This document shows positions 49,305 to 59,545 of a stretch of DNA of 64,000 nucleotides, in pieces (within the stretch, counting starts at the first letter, position 1; each line of letters opens with the position of its first letter). The stretch is from Archivesica marissinica. Lineage: Eukaryota; Mollusca; Bivalvia; Venerida; Vesicomyidae. Below the pieces are notes generated by a model. That model was given only the letters and a program-made list of their open reading frames with translations. It ran no database searches and was not told where the DNA came from. The translations under genes were made by a program, and so were the position numbers. The DNA is taken from positions 46,657,998 through 46,721,997 of the forward strand of contig CM026395.1 of assembly GCA_014843695.1 (NCBI GenBank), written 5' to 3'.

Positions 49305-50636
49305 GGCAACTCCTACATTGTGATGAGGTAGGGTTTATTCGTCGGAGGGCCTCGTCAAACCTAGCAAAGCATTGTATAGCTAACTCCTATATTGTGATGA
49401 GGTAGGGTATATTCGTCGGAGGGCCTCGTCAAACCTAACAAAGCATTGTTATAGGCAACTCCTACATTGTGATGAGGTAGGGTATTTTCGTCGGAGGGCC
49501 TCGTCAAACCTAGCAAAGCATTGAATAGGCAACTCATATATTGTGATGAGGTAGGGTATATTTGTCGGAGGGCCTAGTCAATAATAGCAAAGCATTGAAT
49601 AGGCAACTTCTATATTGTGATGAGGTAGGGCATATTCGTCGGAGGGCCTCGTCAAACCTAGCAAAGCATTGACTAGGCAACTCCTATATTGTGATGAGGT
49701 AGGGTTTATTCGTCGGAGGGCCTCGTCAAACCTAACGAAGCACTGTATAGGCAACTCCTATATTGTGATACCGTAGGGTATATTCGTTTGAGGGCCTCGT
49801 CAAACCTAACAAAGCATTGTATAGGCAACTCCTATATTGTGATGAGGTAGGGTATATTCGTCGGAGGGCCTCGTCAAACCTAACAAAGCATTGTATAGGC
49901 AACTCCTATATTGTGATGAGGTAGGGTTTATTCGTCGGAGGGCCTCGTCAAACCTAACAAAGCATTGTATAGGCAACTCCTATATTGTGATGAGGTAGGG
50001 TTTATTCGTCGGAGGGCCTCGTCAAACCTAACAAAGCATTGTATAGGCAACTCCTATATTGTGATGAGGTAGGGTTTATTCGTCGGAGGGCCTCGTCAAA
50101 CCTAACAAAGCATTGTATAGGCAACTCCTATATTGTGATGAGGTAGGGTTTATTCGTCGGAGGGCCTCGTCAAACCTAACAAAGCATTGTATAGGCAACT
50201 CCTATATTGTGATGAGGTAGGGTTTATTCGTCGGAGGGCCTCGTCAAACCTAACAAAGCATTGTATAGGCAACTCCTATATTGTGATGAGGTAGGGTATA
50301 TTCGTCGGAGGGCCTCGTCAAACCTAACAAAGCATTGTATAGGCAACTCCTATATTGTGATGAGGTAGGGTTTATTCGTCGGAGGGCCTCGTCAAACCTA
50401 ACAAAGCATTGTATAGGCAACTCCTACATTGTGATGAGGTAGGGTTTATTCGTCGGAGGGCCTCGTCAAACCTAACAAAGCATTGTATAGGCAATTCCTA
50501 CATTGTGATACCGTAGGGTATATTCATCGGAGGGCCTCGTCACGTCAAACCTAACAAAGCATTGTATAGGCAACTCCTACATTGTGATACCGTAGGGTAT
50601 ATTCGTCGGAGGGCCTCGTCAAACCTAACAAAGCAC
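49305..50636. repeat. 74-bp tandem array seeded from a tyrosinase exon border
   Basis: Eighteen copies of a unit starting GTAGGGTTTATTCGTCGGAG and including GGCCTCGTCAAACCTAACAA, GCATTGTATAGGCAACTCCT and ATATTGTGATGAG. The segment TATTCGTCGGAGGGCCTC(G)TCAAACCT matches the start of exon 48980-49241 (plus strand TATTCGTCGGAGGGCCTCCTCAAACCT) with one change, and some copies (near 49770, 50510, 50590) keep GTGATACCGT exactly as in the exon. The array fills most of the intron 5' of that exon, starting about 65 bp away from it. Confidence 0.95.
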
Positions 50637-51395
50637 AACACACATTTCTAAATACTTATTTTGGTTTAACTGTTGGGACTATTTTCTGGGAAAATATATT
50701 CATATGCATATATTATTTACATCTCTATTGCATTTCATTCATTAATGTTTGTTTCTATGTTCGTGTGAATTTCCCCACTAATGCTATGCAGCACACATGA
50801 GCACCCGAAGTTACGGGCATGCGCATTCGCTGTGATGGGAAGCGCTTCTATCATATTATTTGAATAATTAATATGAATATAAGTAATGAATCACGGGTTA
50901 ATAGTTTCCATCGAGAAATGAATTACACTGAGTGTGTTTAAGGTTAGCGACGACCTCCACGCAATTTATATAAGTCAGGATCCTACCGCTTATAGATAAC
51001 ATGTACGTGAAAAAGAACATAAAACTTACAAATCAAATTTACAAAACGATGCATTATTCTATGTTCATATCGTAGTTCACTGTTATTCTTACCGTGTTTT
51101 AAGAAATTCAACAAAGTTAAATGGTGTAAAGCGTCGAAAAATTACATACATATTTATTTCCGCGTCTTCTGCAGATACATTGCGCATAATCCGAACGTGC
51201 AGCTTTCCGTTTTATTTTAAGAATTGTGAGGCACGCGAAAGGTACGTATTTAAGTGTTATATACCCTGCATAGATCGGAAATAGCATTATCAAATCAATA
51301 TACTGAAAATGTCAAGGAAATAGTTATATAGCATGGCAGACGACAAACATGGCCACACCCACCGCTCACCCCGGATAAATAGCCATCTAACTTAC
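50637..51395. other. Remainder of tyrosinase intron
   Basis: AT-rich intron sequence with an M2 fragment at 50885-50985. Nothing else is supported. Confidence 0.55.
50885..50985. mobile_element. Foldback MITE M2, one-armed fragment
   Basis: TAATGAATCACGGGTTAATA followed by GTTTCCAT and, after a gap, GTTTAAGGTTAGC..CCTCCACGCA. This corresponds to the left arm and loop of the element at 21907; the right arm is missing. Confidence 0.6.
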
Positions 51396-51496
51396 ATAAC
51401 AAGGAAAACTCTATGCCACGGCAAGAACGAAGGTCCGTTGTGGTGAATAGTAAACGATCGTGCATGTAGTCTTGCAAATGCTCGAATTGTGCCGTC
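51396..51496 (-). CDS. Tyrosinase exon, copper-A site
   Basis: Minus-strand exon of 101 nt. Acceptor TTTTCAG above 51496, donor GTAAGTT below 51396. The peptide starts DGTIRAFARLHARSFTIHHN and continues GPSFLPWHRVFLV. The histidines in ARLH, HHNG and LPWHR are the three expected copper-A ligands, and the HNGPSFLPWHR spacing is typical. It joins upstream to the phase-0 donor of 56152-56370 (NKLYE|DGTIRAFARLH) and downstream, in phase 2, to 48980-49241. A complete copper-A site with no stop suggests a functional gene at least up to this point. Confidence 0.92.
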
Positions 51497-51634
51497 CTGA
51501 AAATTAATTAATACGTTTTAAAACGGAGCTTCATTTTGTTTCAATCAACCATATAACCTACGGTTTGAAATAGCTATGAATTACGTATTTATTATCAAAT
51601 TTTAAAATAGTTAACAATTGTATGCGCTGTACAG

Positions 51635-51776
51635 GATCCACAATGACCCGTGGTACAATGGATACAAGTATCCGTCTCACAACCGAAGGTTGTTTAGGTA
51701 CGAGCTCCTTCCAGACCAAGATGATCATGCCCTCGGTATTACGGCGCATCAGTACAACATAGCCGAGTCAATGCAG
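51635..51776 (+). CDS. Candidate exon of an unidentified plus-strand gene
   Basis: Plus-strand stretch of 142 nt between TGTACAG and a GTGATA donor. After one leading base it encodes 47 codons without stop: IHNDPWYNGYKYPSHNRRLF, then RYELLPDQDDHALGITAHQY and NIAESMQ. It is rich in Asn, His, Tyr and Asp, with balanced composition and no repeat, which makes it look like real protein unlike most frames here. It lies inside the long intron of the minus-strand tyrosinase. No partner exon was found and I do not recognise the sequence. It may be a nested gene, a retained gene fragment, or chance. Confidence 0.3.
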
Positions 51777-51844
51777 GTGATACTCAAACTGGCCATACCG
51801 TTATAACATATCCGCTCGTTACAAGAATATCAAATACAATAGTT

Positions 51845-51960
51845 TATGAGTTCGAGCCTCTACAGAAACACGGTGGTTGTGTCAATAGGCAAGACACTTC
51901 AGTCCGTGCACATAATCCGTGCTCGCGACGAACTCCATAATAAATGAAGCGATTACATTA
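51845..51960. mobile_element. SINE fragment with GAGTTCGAGCC box
   Basis: B-box-like GAGTTCGAGCCTC followed by GTTGTGTCAATAGGCAAGAC+ACTTCA. The same order occurs near 48868 (CAGTTCGAGCCCC ... TTAGGCAATACACTTTA) and, inverted, near 55878-55950. This is a dispersed tRNA-derived family surviving as short pieces. Confidence 0.4.
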
Positions 51961-52253
51961 ATGTTGCAAAAACTTGTTTCGCAATCGAACTAAAAGAAAT
52001 GTATATAAACTACCTTCCATTTTAGTAGGTGTACATATCAGCACAGAGGCTTGAAGTTGTCTATATTATATAAAACCAAACATAACATGAAGCTATATTT
52101 AGATTCTACATCGTTTGCGAAAATAAAAATATAAAAACACACGAGGTATGTTGTGCAAAATTGAATTCATTATTTCCTAATTTCTGTCACTCGATTGGTT
52201 TGTGGGTGGGGTATGTTAATGCTAGTTTGGGTGATACGCATAATGGTGTGATA

Positions 52254-52350
52254 AGTCTACATCCGCTATGTCGAATTCTGTCGGACCGAACAAAATACTT
52301 CGACATAACCGAAATTTGTCTTAACGAAATTCGATATAAACGGAGCCAGT
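52254..52350. mobile_element. MITE M4, partial copy
   Basis: AGTCTACATCCGCTATGTCG, then TCGGACCGAACAAAATACTT and CGACATAACCGAAATTTG match the left part of the element at 57970. The right terminus is missing. Confidence 0.65.
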
Positions 52351-52984
52351 TATATGTAACATGATAGTGTCTGAAACTGGACTTTGACAGAGTTGTCATC
52401 TACAACATGTCCTGTTTTAAATTAAAATTACATACAGTATCTCCCAGAGAAGCCTTGCTACTCCAAACACAAATGTTAAGGACTAGTGGTCGTGTATCTT
52501 CTAAGAGATACGTTGCGCTTACTTCCGGGCACTGTCGCACAAAAATAGCATCAGAAAACATGTATGAATACACATTTCTGTAAATTGATGGCAATTTTCC
52601 GAAAGTAACAAAGTGGAATTTGGGTGTATCTGATGCATAAGAGTGATGTTAGTTGAGTGAGTGATTGTTAGCGTTAGTTACGAGAGAGTGGTATGATCGA
52701 GAAAGTTGCATAACAGGTTTGGGTCGTATGTTTGGCATCCATTGTATTGTGGTATACACTGGTCATTATATTGACCAATCAAGAGTCAGCGCAACATATC
52801 TCCTTACGCAGGGCCGTATTAGATAGTAGCTGTCTGCACCCGACCGACACAGACAAGTCTATATCTACTCCATGGTATATTTAGGGTCAATCCAACCATC
52901 TAACTGGTTTTTAGTATGCGTCGAATAAAAGGGTATGACATAGCGAACAAATTTCCTCTATATAGAACCCAACCCAGAAGCATG

Positions 52985-55385
52985 CACATGTTCTTATGTA
53001 CACGCTACCAACGTGCCACTAATAGAACACACAATGACATTATGTACACGCTACCAACGTGCCACTAATAGCACACACAATGACATTATGTACACGCTAC
53101 CAACGTGCCACTAATAGAACACACAATGACATTATGTACACGCTACTAACGTGCCACTAATAGAACACACAATGACATTATGTACACGCTACTAACGTGC
53201 CACTAATAGGACACACAATGACATTATGTACACGCTACTAACGTGCAACTAATAGAACACACAATGACATTATGTACACGCTACTAACGTGCCACTAATA
53301 GAACACACAATGACATTATGTACACGCTACTAACGTGCCACTAATAGAACACACAATGACAGTATGTACACGCTACCAACGTGCCACTAATAGGACACAC
53401 AATGACATTATGTACACGCTACCAACGTGCCACTAATAGAACACACAATGACATTATGTACACGCTACTAACGTGCCACTAATAGGACACACAATGACAT
53501 TATGTACACGCTACCAACGTGCCACTAATAGAACACACAATGACATTATGTACACGCTACTAACGTGCCACTAATAGGACACACAATGACATTATGTACA
53601 CGCTACCAACGTGCCACTAATAGAACACACAATGACATTATGTACACGCTACTAACGTGCCACTAATAGAACACACAATGACAGTATGTACACGCTACCA
53701 ACGTGCCACTAATAGAACACACACTGACATTATGTACACACTACCAACGTGCCACTAATAGAACACACACTGACATTATGTACACGCTACCAACGTGCCA
53801 CTAATAGAACACACACTGACATTATGTACACGCTACTAACGTGCCACTAATAGAACACACACTGACATTATGTACACGCTACCAACGTGCCACTAACAGA
53901 ACACACAATGCCATTATGTACACGCTACTAACGTGCCACTAATAGAACACACACTGACATTATGTACACGCTACCAACGTGCCACTAATAGAACACACAC
54001 TGACATTATGTACACACTACCAACGTGCCACTAATAGAACACACAATGACAGTATGTACACGCTACCAACGTGCCACTAATAGAACACACACTGACATTA
54101 TGTACACACTACCAACGTGCCACTAATAGGACACACAATGACATTATGTACACGCTACCAACGTGCCACTAATAGAACACACAATGACATTATGTACACG
54201 CTACCAACGTGCCACCAATAGAACACACAATGACATTATGTACACGCTACCAACGTGCCACTAATAGAACACACAATGACATTATGTACACGCTACCAAC
54301 GTGCCACTAATAGAACACACAATGCCATTATGTACACGCTACCAACGTGCCACTAATAGAACACACACTGACATTATGTACACGCTACCAACGTGCCACT
54401 AATAGAACGCACACTGACATTATGTACATACTACCAACGTGCCACTAATAGAACACACAATGACAGTATGTACACGCTACCAACGTGCCACTAATAGAAC
54501 ACACACTGACATTATGTACACACTACCAACGTGCCACTAATAGGACACACAATGACATTATGTACACGCTACCAACGTGCCACTAATAGAACACACAATG
54601 ACATTATGTACACGCTACCAACGTGCCACTAATAGAACACACAATGACATTATGTACACGCTACCAACGTGCCACTAATAGAACACACAATGACATTATG
54701 TACACGCTACCAACGTGCCACTAATAGAACACACACTGACATTATGTACACGCTACCAACGTGCCACTAATAGAACACACAATGACAGTATGTACACGCT
54801 ACCAACGTGCCACTAATAGAACACACACTGACATTATTTACACGCTACCAACGTGCCACTAATAGAACACACAATGACAGTATGTACACGCTACCAACGT
54901 GCCACTAATAGAACACACAATGACATTATGTACACGCTACTAACTTGCCACTAATAGAACACACAATGACATTATGTACACGCTACCAACGTGCCACTAA
55001 TAGAACACACAATGACATTATGTACACGCTACTAACGTGCCACTAATAGAACACACAATGACATTATGTACACGCTACTAACGTGCCACTAATAGAACAC
55101 ACAATGACATTATGTACACGCTACCAACGTGCCACTAATAGAACACACAATGACATTATGTACACGCTACCAACGTGCCACTAATAGAACACACACTGAC
55201 ATTGTGTACACGCTACCAACGTGCCACTAATAGAACACACAATGACATTATGTACACGCTACCAACGTGCCACTAATAGGACACACAATGACATTATGTA
55301 CACGCTACCAACGTGCCACTAATAGGACACACAATGGCATTATGTACACGCTACCAACGTGCCACTAATATAACACACAATGACA
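52985..55385. repeat. 46-bp tandem array in a tyrosinase intron
   Basis: About 52 copies of a unit containing ACACAATGACATTATGTACA and CGCTACCAACGTGCCACTAA. Variants TACTAAC/TACCAAC, CACTGAC/CAATGAC, CAGTATG and TAGGAC recur in the same order at several places (for example TAGGAC followed two units later by TACTAAC), so multi-unit blocks were copied. The last copy passes directly into the 45-bp array. Confidence 0.97.
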
Positions 55386-55672
55386 GTATTGGAGCATTCT
55401 TAGAAAGCGCAACTTGCCATTGTAGGCAAAACATTGGAGCATTCTTAGAAAGCGCAACTTGCCATTGTAGGCAACACATTGGAGGATTCTTAGAAAGCGC
55501 AACTTGCCATTGTAGGCAACACATTGGAGGATTCTTAGAAAGCGCAACTTGCCATTGTAGGCAAAACATTGGAGCATTCTTAGAGAGCGCAACTTGCCAT
55601 TGTAGGCAACACATGGGAGGATTCTTAGAAAGCGCAACTTGCCATTGTAGGCAAAACATGGGAGGATTCTTT
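55386..55672. repeat. 45-bp tandem array
   Basis: Six to seven copies of a unit starting ATTGGAGGATTCTTAGAAAG and containing CGCAACTTGCCATTGTAGGC. GGAGCA and GGAGGA variants. Period divisible by three, so frames are open on both strands; artefact. Confidence 0.95.
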
Positions 55673-55734
55673 CTTCTGCCATTACCTGAATATTTAAATT
55701 ACGTTAATCTTGCCTTAGTTTATACAAATTTATT

Positions 55735-55800
55735 TTAGCTCGATTGCGAAGCAAGTTCTTACAACCTATATTAATCACTCTCGATACCTCATTCCTGATG
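55735..55800. mobile_element. SINE family C tail fragment
   Basis: GATTGCGAAGCAAGTTCTTA ... TAATCACTCTCG matches the tail of the element at 57170. Followed by a GA-rich microsatellite. Confidence 0.5.
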
Positions 55801-55807
55801 AAATCCA

Positions 55808-55839
55808 TCGAGAGAGAGGATAGAGGAGAGAGAGGAGAG

Positions 55840-55875
<36 letters not shown>
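55808..55875. repeat. GA microsatellite
   Basis: Interrupted AGAGAGAGG and (GA)n run, about 65 bp, purine on the plus strand. Confidence 0.9.
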
Positions 55876-56151
55876 GCAATGTGAACTTTAAATGCCTTGC
55901 CTAAGGGCACAATCGTAACGGCTCCATCGGGGCTCGAATCTTACCTTAATCACCATTGCCATTTCGAGCGCACGTGACTTTAGCAAGAAATGTAAAATAT
56001 AAATTCTCCTCTCAGAAGTATTTACAGGAGTGCATTATCTTAAATTTGTCATCCATTAAAACGTAGTCCGATTGGCAAATAACAATATATAATACAGGAA
56101 GCCGACATGGGAAGTATTTTATTCCACTTCAAACTGATCATTTACATTTAC

Positions 56152-56370
56152 CTCATATAATTTGTTCAATGCCGCATGGAATCTTTGTCTTTGTTGTTGG
56201 GTTAGCGTACGGTATTCCTGTCGGGCGCGTCTTCCTGTCGGCGGCCTGGGGTTGCCATGGCGGAGAATGCTTGATGCTGTAAATGCGCCAATGTCCCCGG
56301 CGAGACTTTGGAAATAGCTTATCTCCGTTTGTGTATTGTTTATGTCGGGTACAAAATTCCATAGTAGTTT
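56152..56370 (-). CDS. Tyrosinase exon preceding copper A
   Basis: Minus-strand exon of 219 nt (73 codons), phase 0 at both ends; acceptor ATTCCAG above 56370, donor GTAAATG below 56152. The peptide opens KLLWNFVPDINNTQTEISYF and includes SLAGDIGAFTASSILRHGNP, RPPTGRRARQEYRTLTQQQR and QRFHAALNKLYE. The R.EYR.LT...RQRFH.ALN.L segment directly before the copper-A domain is a standard tyrosinase signature. It joins cleanly to 51396-51496 across a 4.66-kb intron filled with the 46-bp and 45-bp arrays. The upstream junction is problematic (see 56467-56643). Confidence 0.85.
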
Positions 56371-56466
56371 CTGGAATTATTTAAAACAGTCTATTACGCT
56401 GCAACGAAACAATCTGATTGGATAATCAGCTATAGAAAACGGAATGACATGGATATAAATAACTAC

Positions 56467-56643
56467 CCTGGTAGGTGAGTGGGTACATCTCGAACAAATA
56501 CCGATATATGATCGTACGTGTATGTATCGTCTCCGGAAGTAGCATGGTCGTTTTCCTTGAGGCGTGGGCAATATACTGAAGACGCTCCAATTCCAGAAGC
56601 ATGTCCGGTGTATAGCTCCGATACATGAGACCTCGGCTACCAT
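56467..56643 (-). CDS. Probable upstream tyrosinase exon, frame in doubt
   Basis: Minus-strand stretch of 177 nt with acceptor CGTTCAG above 56643 and donor GTAGTT below 56467, separated by a 96-nt intron from the next exon. The frame that looks like protein (GLMYRSYTPDMLLELERLQY, then IAHASRKTTMLLPETIHTRT) leaves one base over and so does not fit the phase-0 start of 56152-56370. The frame that does fit (starting ATG-GTA-GCC right after the acceptor) gives a Cys/Arg/Trp-rich peptide with little resemblance to the family. Possible reasons: a one-base assembly error, a different splice site, a decayed gene, or an exon used by another transcript. The start codon and signal peptide were not identified. 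Confidence 0.45.
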
Positions 56644-56885
56644 CTGAACGAATGTTAATATTATTAGGAGAAGACCCCTATACGCTATAAGCTTTCGGTT
56701 CTAATCCTTGTTCATACATGTATGTAAATATTTGTGTAAATTGTACATTTGTATATGTTGTATCATTGTTTGAAATAAACTATGTTTAAACTAATGTTAA
56801 TATTATTCGGTGAGGCGGGAAAATCGAACATGATTCGTATTGCAAAATCTTAACGTCTAGACCACTGACAAGTATATTAATGAGG

Positions 56886-56970
56886 TCTACGTCGCACATG
56901 TATCTACGTCACACATCATATCTACGTCGCACATGTATCTACGTCACACATCATATCTACGTCACACTTG
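56886..56970. repeat. 35-bp tandem array
   Basis: About two and a half copies of TCTACGTCGCACATGTA plus TCTACGTCACACATCATA, i.e. a dimer of two related 17/18-bp halves. Confidence 0.9.
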
Positions 56971-57169
56971 CACACCGGACAAATGTCAGGATATACCAGG
57001 ACAAGAACCCGTATTATAACTATTAATTGTATGCGAGTTTTATACTACATAATACTTGGTAATGTATGGTTTATCCACGGATGCTTGAATTGTTTTCCTT
57101 ATCGCAACAAGACTTTTACTGTGACCTCTATCCTAGGTCACTCCCCATCTATGTACACACAATACATTT

Positions 57170-57412
57170 TAAACTTTATTTATTTTACGATTGCGAAGCA
57201 AGTTCCAACAACTTATACTAATCACTCTCGTTGGCGCGGATGAAAGCGTATATGTGGTCATTCGTGTGGGAGGAAACCGGAGTACCCGGAGAAAACACAC
57301 CTGTCCGATCTGGCGACCATCTCACATACATCCGAGCCTCGAAGGATAGAACCCGGGTTGCATTGGTGAGAAGCGAGCGCGCTAACCACTGCGCTAATCG
57401 GACGCCGTACAC
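57170..57412 (-). mobile_element. tRNA-headed SINE, family C
   Basis: The minus-strand head reads GTCCGATTAGCGCAGTGGTT, with a canonical A box (TTAGCGCAGTGG) and further GCTCGCTTCTCACCAATGCA; the B-box region is mutated (GGGTTCTATCC). The body has the complement of GTGGTCATTCGTGTGGGAGG, and the tail the complement of GATTGCGAAGCAAGTTCC. A second copy is at 10975. Confidence 0.75.
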
Positions 57413-57610
57413 ATTATATATATCTATATAGCCGAAGGGGGTTCTAGGAGAGCCTATAGGTACAATGCAGAGTGTGCCTTATGGGTAAAATGTCAAGCTC
57501 CTGTGGTTACGCTTACTATTACAAGTAGGAATGAAGACAATGAATGTTAGTTAACAGAGCATGGATGCTCGTAGTTATTAAACGTAAAGATAAGTGCTTT
57601 GTCTAAACAC

Positions 57611-57856
57611 AGACGGATCTGTAGTCTAGTGGTAACACGCTGGACTGGTAATCCAGGGATCGCAGGTTCGATCCTCCGTATGACACTAATAAAATTAACA
57701 GTCTTTCAGATGGGACGTTAAACCGAGGTCTCGTGTCGGTGCTTTACACCGTGCACGTAAAAGAACCAGAGGAGATTCTGGAATGGGTCTCTGTCTGTAT
57801 CATTGCACTATCCTCCAAAATCTAAAATAACTAATCTCTTCAAGAGGCGTCGCTCA
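57611..57856 (+). mobile_element. tRNA-headed SINE, family A, 3' truncated
   Basis: Head GACGGATCTGTAGTCTAGTG, B box GGTTCGATCC, body TCGTGTCGGTGCTTTACACC. It stops after AAGAGGCGTCGCTCA, before the ACGATAAATAAACG tail. Confidence 0.85.
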
Positions 57857-57969
57857 CACTTTGTCTAAACATAATCATTATATCGCTATGTATGCTACAG
57901 ATAAAGCACGAATAATGGGTCTGGCCAAAGAATATGTCAAAGTAAACGAAAACTAAAATTTAATAAATA

Positions 57970-58131
57970 CAGTCTACATCCGTTATGTTGAATTCCGTCG
58001 GACCGAACAAAATACATGTACTTCGACATAACCGAAGTTTGACGTAACGAAGTTCGATATAAACAGATCCAGTTCTTCGAAGTAACCGGAGAATTCGACA
58101 TAACCGACTTTGACATAACGGGTGTAGACTG
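57970..58131. mobile_element. MITE, family M4
   Basis: Inverted termini: left CAGTCTACATCCGTTATGT, right ACATAACGGGTGTAGACTG. The left flank is TA. The interior contains GAATTCCGTCGGACCGAACA and repeated TCGACATAACCGA-like motifs in both orientations. 162 bp, non-coding. Its right end abuts the foldback element at 58135. Confidence 0.8.
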
Positions 58132-58134
58132 CAT

Positions 58135-59318
58135 TGTTACGCCGCATAGAGCTCCTAACCCATAGAGCTCCTCGAGGAGTTCTATGCATCGTTAAAGAAC
58201 CGCATAGAGCTCCTGTCCGATAGAGCTTCAATGCGTCAATATGCCCGATCGTCCCGCATTGAGCTCCTATGTTGTCAACTACTAAGACATATTAAACTAC
58301 TGACTATTTTTATGCTCTATATAGTTGCCACTTTGTCTGTCCGTCCGTCCGTTTGTTCGTCCGTCCGTTCGTTCGTCCGGGTACTTCTTGTCCGGAGCAT
58401 AACTCGAAAAGCATAGAAGGAAATCAAATGAAACTTGAATCTGTGATGGAGGACAATGAGATGGAGTGCAGAGCGCAAGAACCATAACTCTCTGTGTTGT
58501 CATTGATGAATAATCTCCCTTTTCACTCTATTAAATGCTTGCTATAGCATAACTCGTAAAATATTGAATGAACGCTAATGAAACTTGAAACGGTGATAGA
58601 GGGAAATGAGGTGGTGTATAGAGCGCGAGAACAATAAATCTCTGTGATGTACCTACTGAATTATCTCCCCTTTTCACCTTAATATGTGCTTGTCCGGAGC
58701 ATAACTCGAAAAGTATTGAAGGTAATAAAAAGAAACTTGAAGCAGTGATAGAGGGCAATGAGGCGAAGTGCAGAGCGCAATAACCATAACTCTATGTGTT
58801 GTACTTACTGAATTATGTCCCATTAATTGGGACTATAGGATTGGTCGATGTCCATCCGTCATTCCGTCCGCCCATCCCATCGTGCCCGGTCCATATCTCC
58901 TAAACCTATCCCCTGTTCACCTCATCGACGTGCAGAACACCCATGTTCCAGCCATGTAGGTTCAAAGTCAAGGTCGCTCTTTGAGGTCAAAAGTCAAGTG
59001 CCTACATTTCGTGTCCGGTCCATATCATGTAGGTGTGAATAGGTGTTAGGTGTTAATACCTACAACGCGTACGTGCATTTGTATCTACAAGTGCACGTAC
59101 AAGTCATCTCAACATCTTAATTATCGGAAGTGGGGAGCTCTATGCGTCAGGTTGAAAGACCCATTTTAAAGTTGATGTGTACCTTCGACCGATAGGGCTC
59201 TCGGGAGCTCTATGCGTGTTTGCCTAACGCATAGCGCTTCTTAGGAGCTCTATGCGTTAGGCCACAACGCATGCTCCTCGAGGAGCTCTATGGGCTAGGA
59301 GCTCTATGCGGCGTAACA
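58135..59318. mobile_element. Foldback-type DNA element with compound inverted ends (M5)
   Basis: 1184 bp, flanked by a 6-bp direct duplication CTGCAT (58129-58134 and 59319-59324). The inverted ends begin TGTTACGCCGCATAGAGCTC and stay near-identical for about 45 nt (one change: TAACCC versus TAGCCC). Each end consists of several CGCATAGAGCTCC / GGAGCTCTATGCG modules in both orientations, the structure of foldback elements. The centre holds three ~147-bp imperfect direct repeats (58386-58815), a CCGT/TCGT tetranucleotide run (about 58335-58382) and a GGTCAAAAGTCAAG segment. No transposase frame. Confidence 0.8.
58386..58815. repeat. ~147-bp imperfect triplication inside M5
   Basis: Three copies sharing AGCATAACTCG, GAAACTTGAA, GTGATAGAGGG and ATAACTCTCTGTG-like blocks, about 75-80 percent alike by eye. 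Older than the inverted ends, judging by divergence. Confidence 0.8.
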
Positions 59319-59356
59319 CTGCATATCTAAAACGTATCTGATTTTCAACTGCTATT

Positions 59357-59545
59357 AATAAATGACCAAAACAATTCCATTAATGCTTACAATATGATTT
59401 ACAAGACAATGCCATTAATGCTTACAATATGATTTACAAGACAATGCCATTAATGCTTAAAATATGATTTACAATACAATGCCATTAATGCTTACAATAT
59501 GATTTACAATACAATGCCATTAATGCTTACAATATGATTTACAAG
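59357..59545. repeat. 35-bp tandem array
   Basis: Five copies of ACAATGCCATTAATGCTTAC+AATATGATTTACAAG, nearly identical. Confidence 0.95.
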
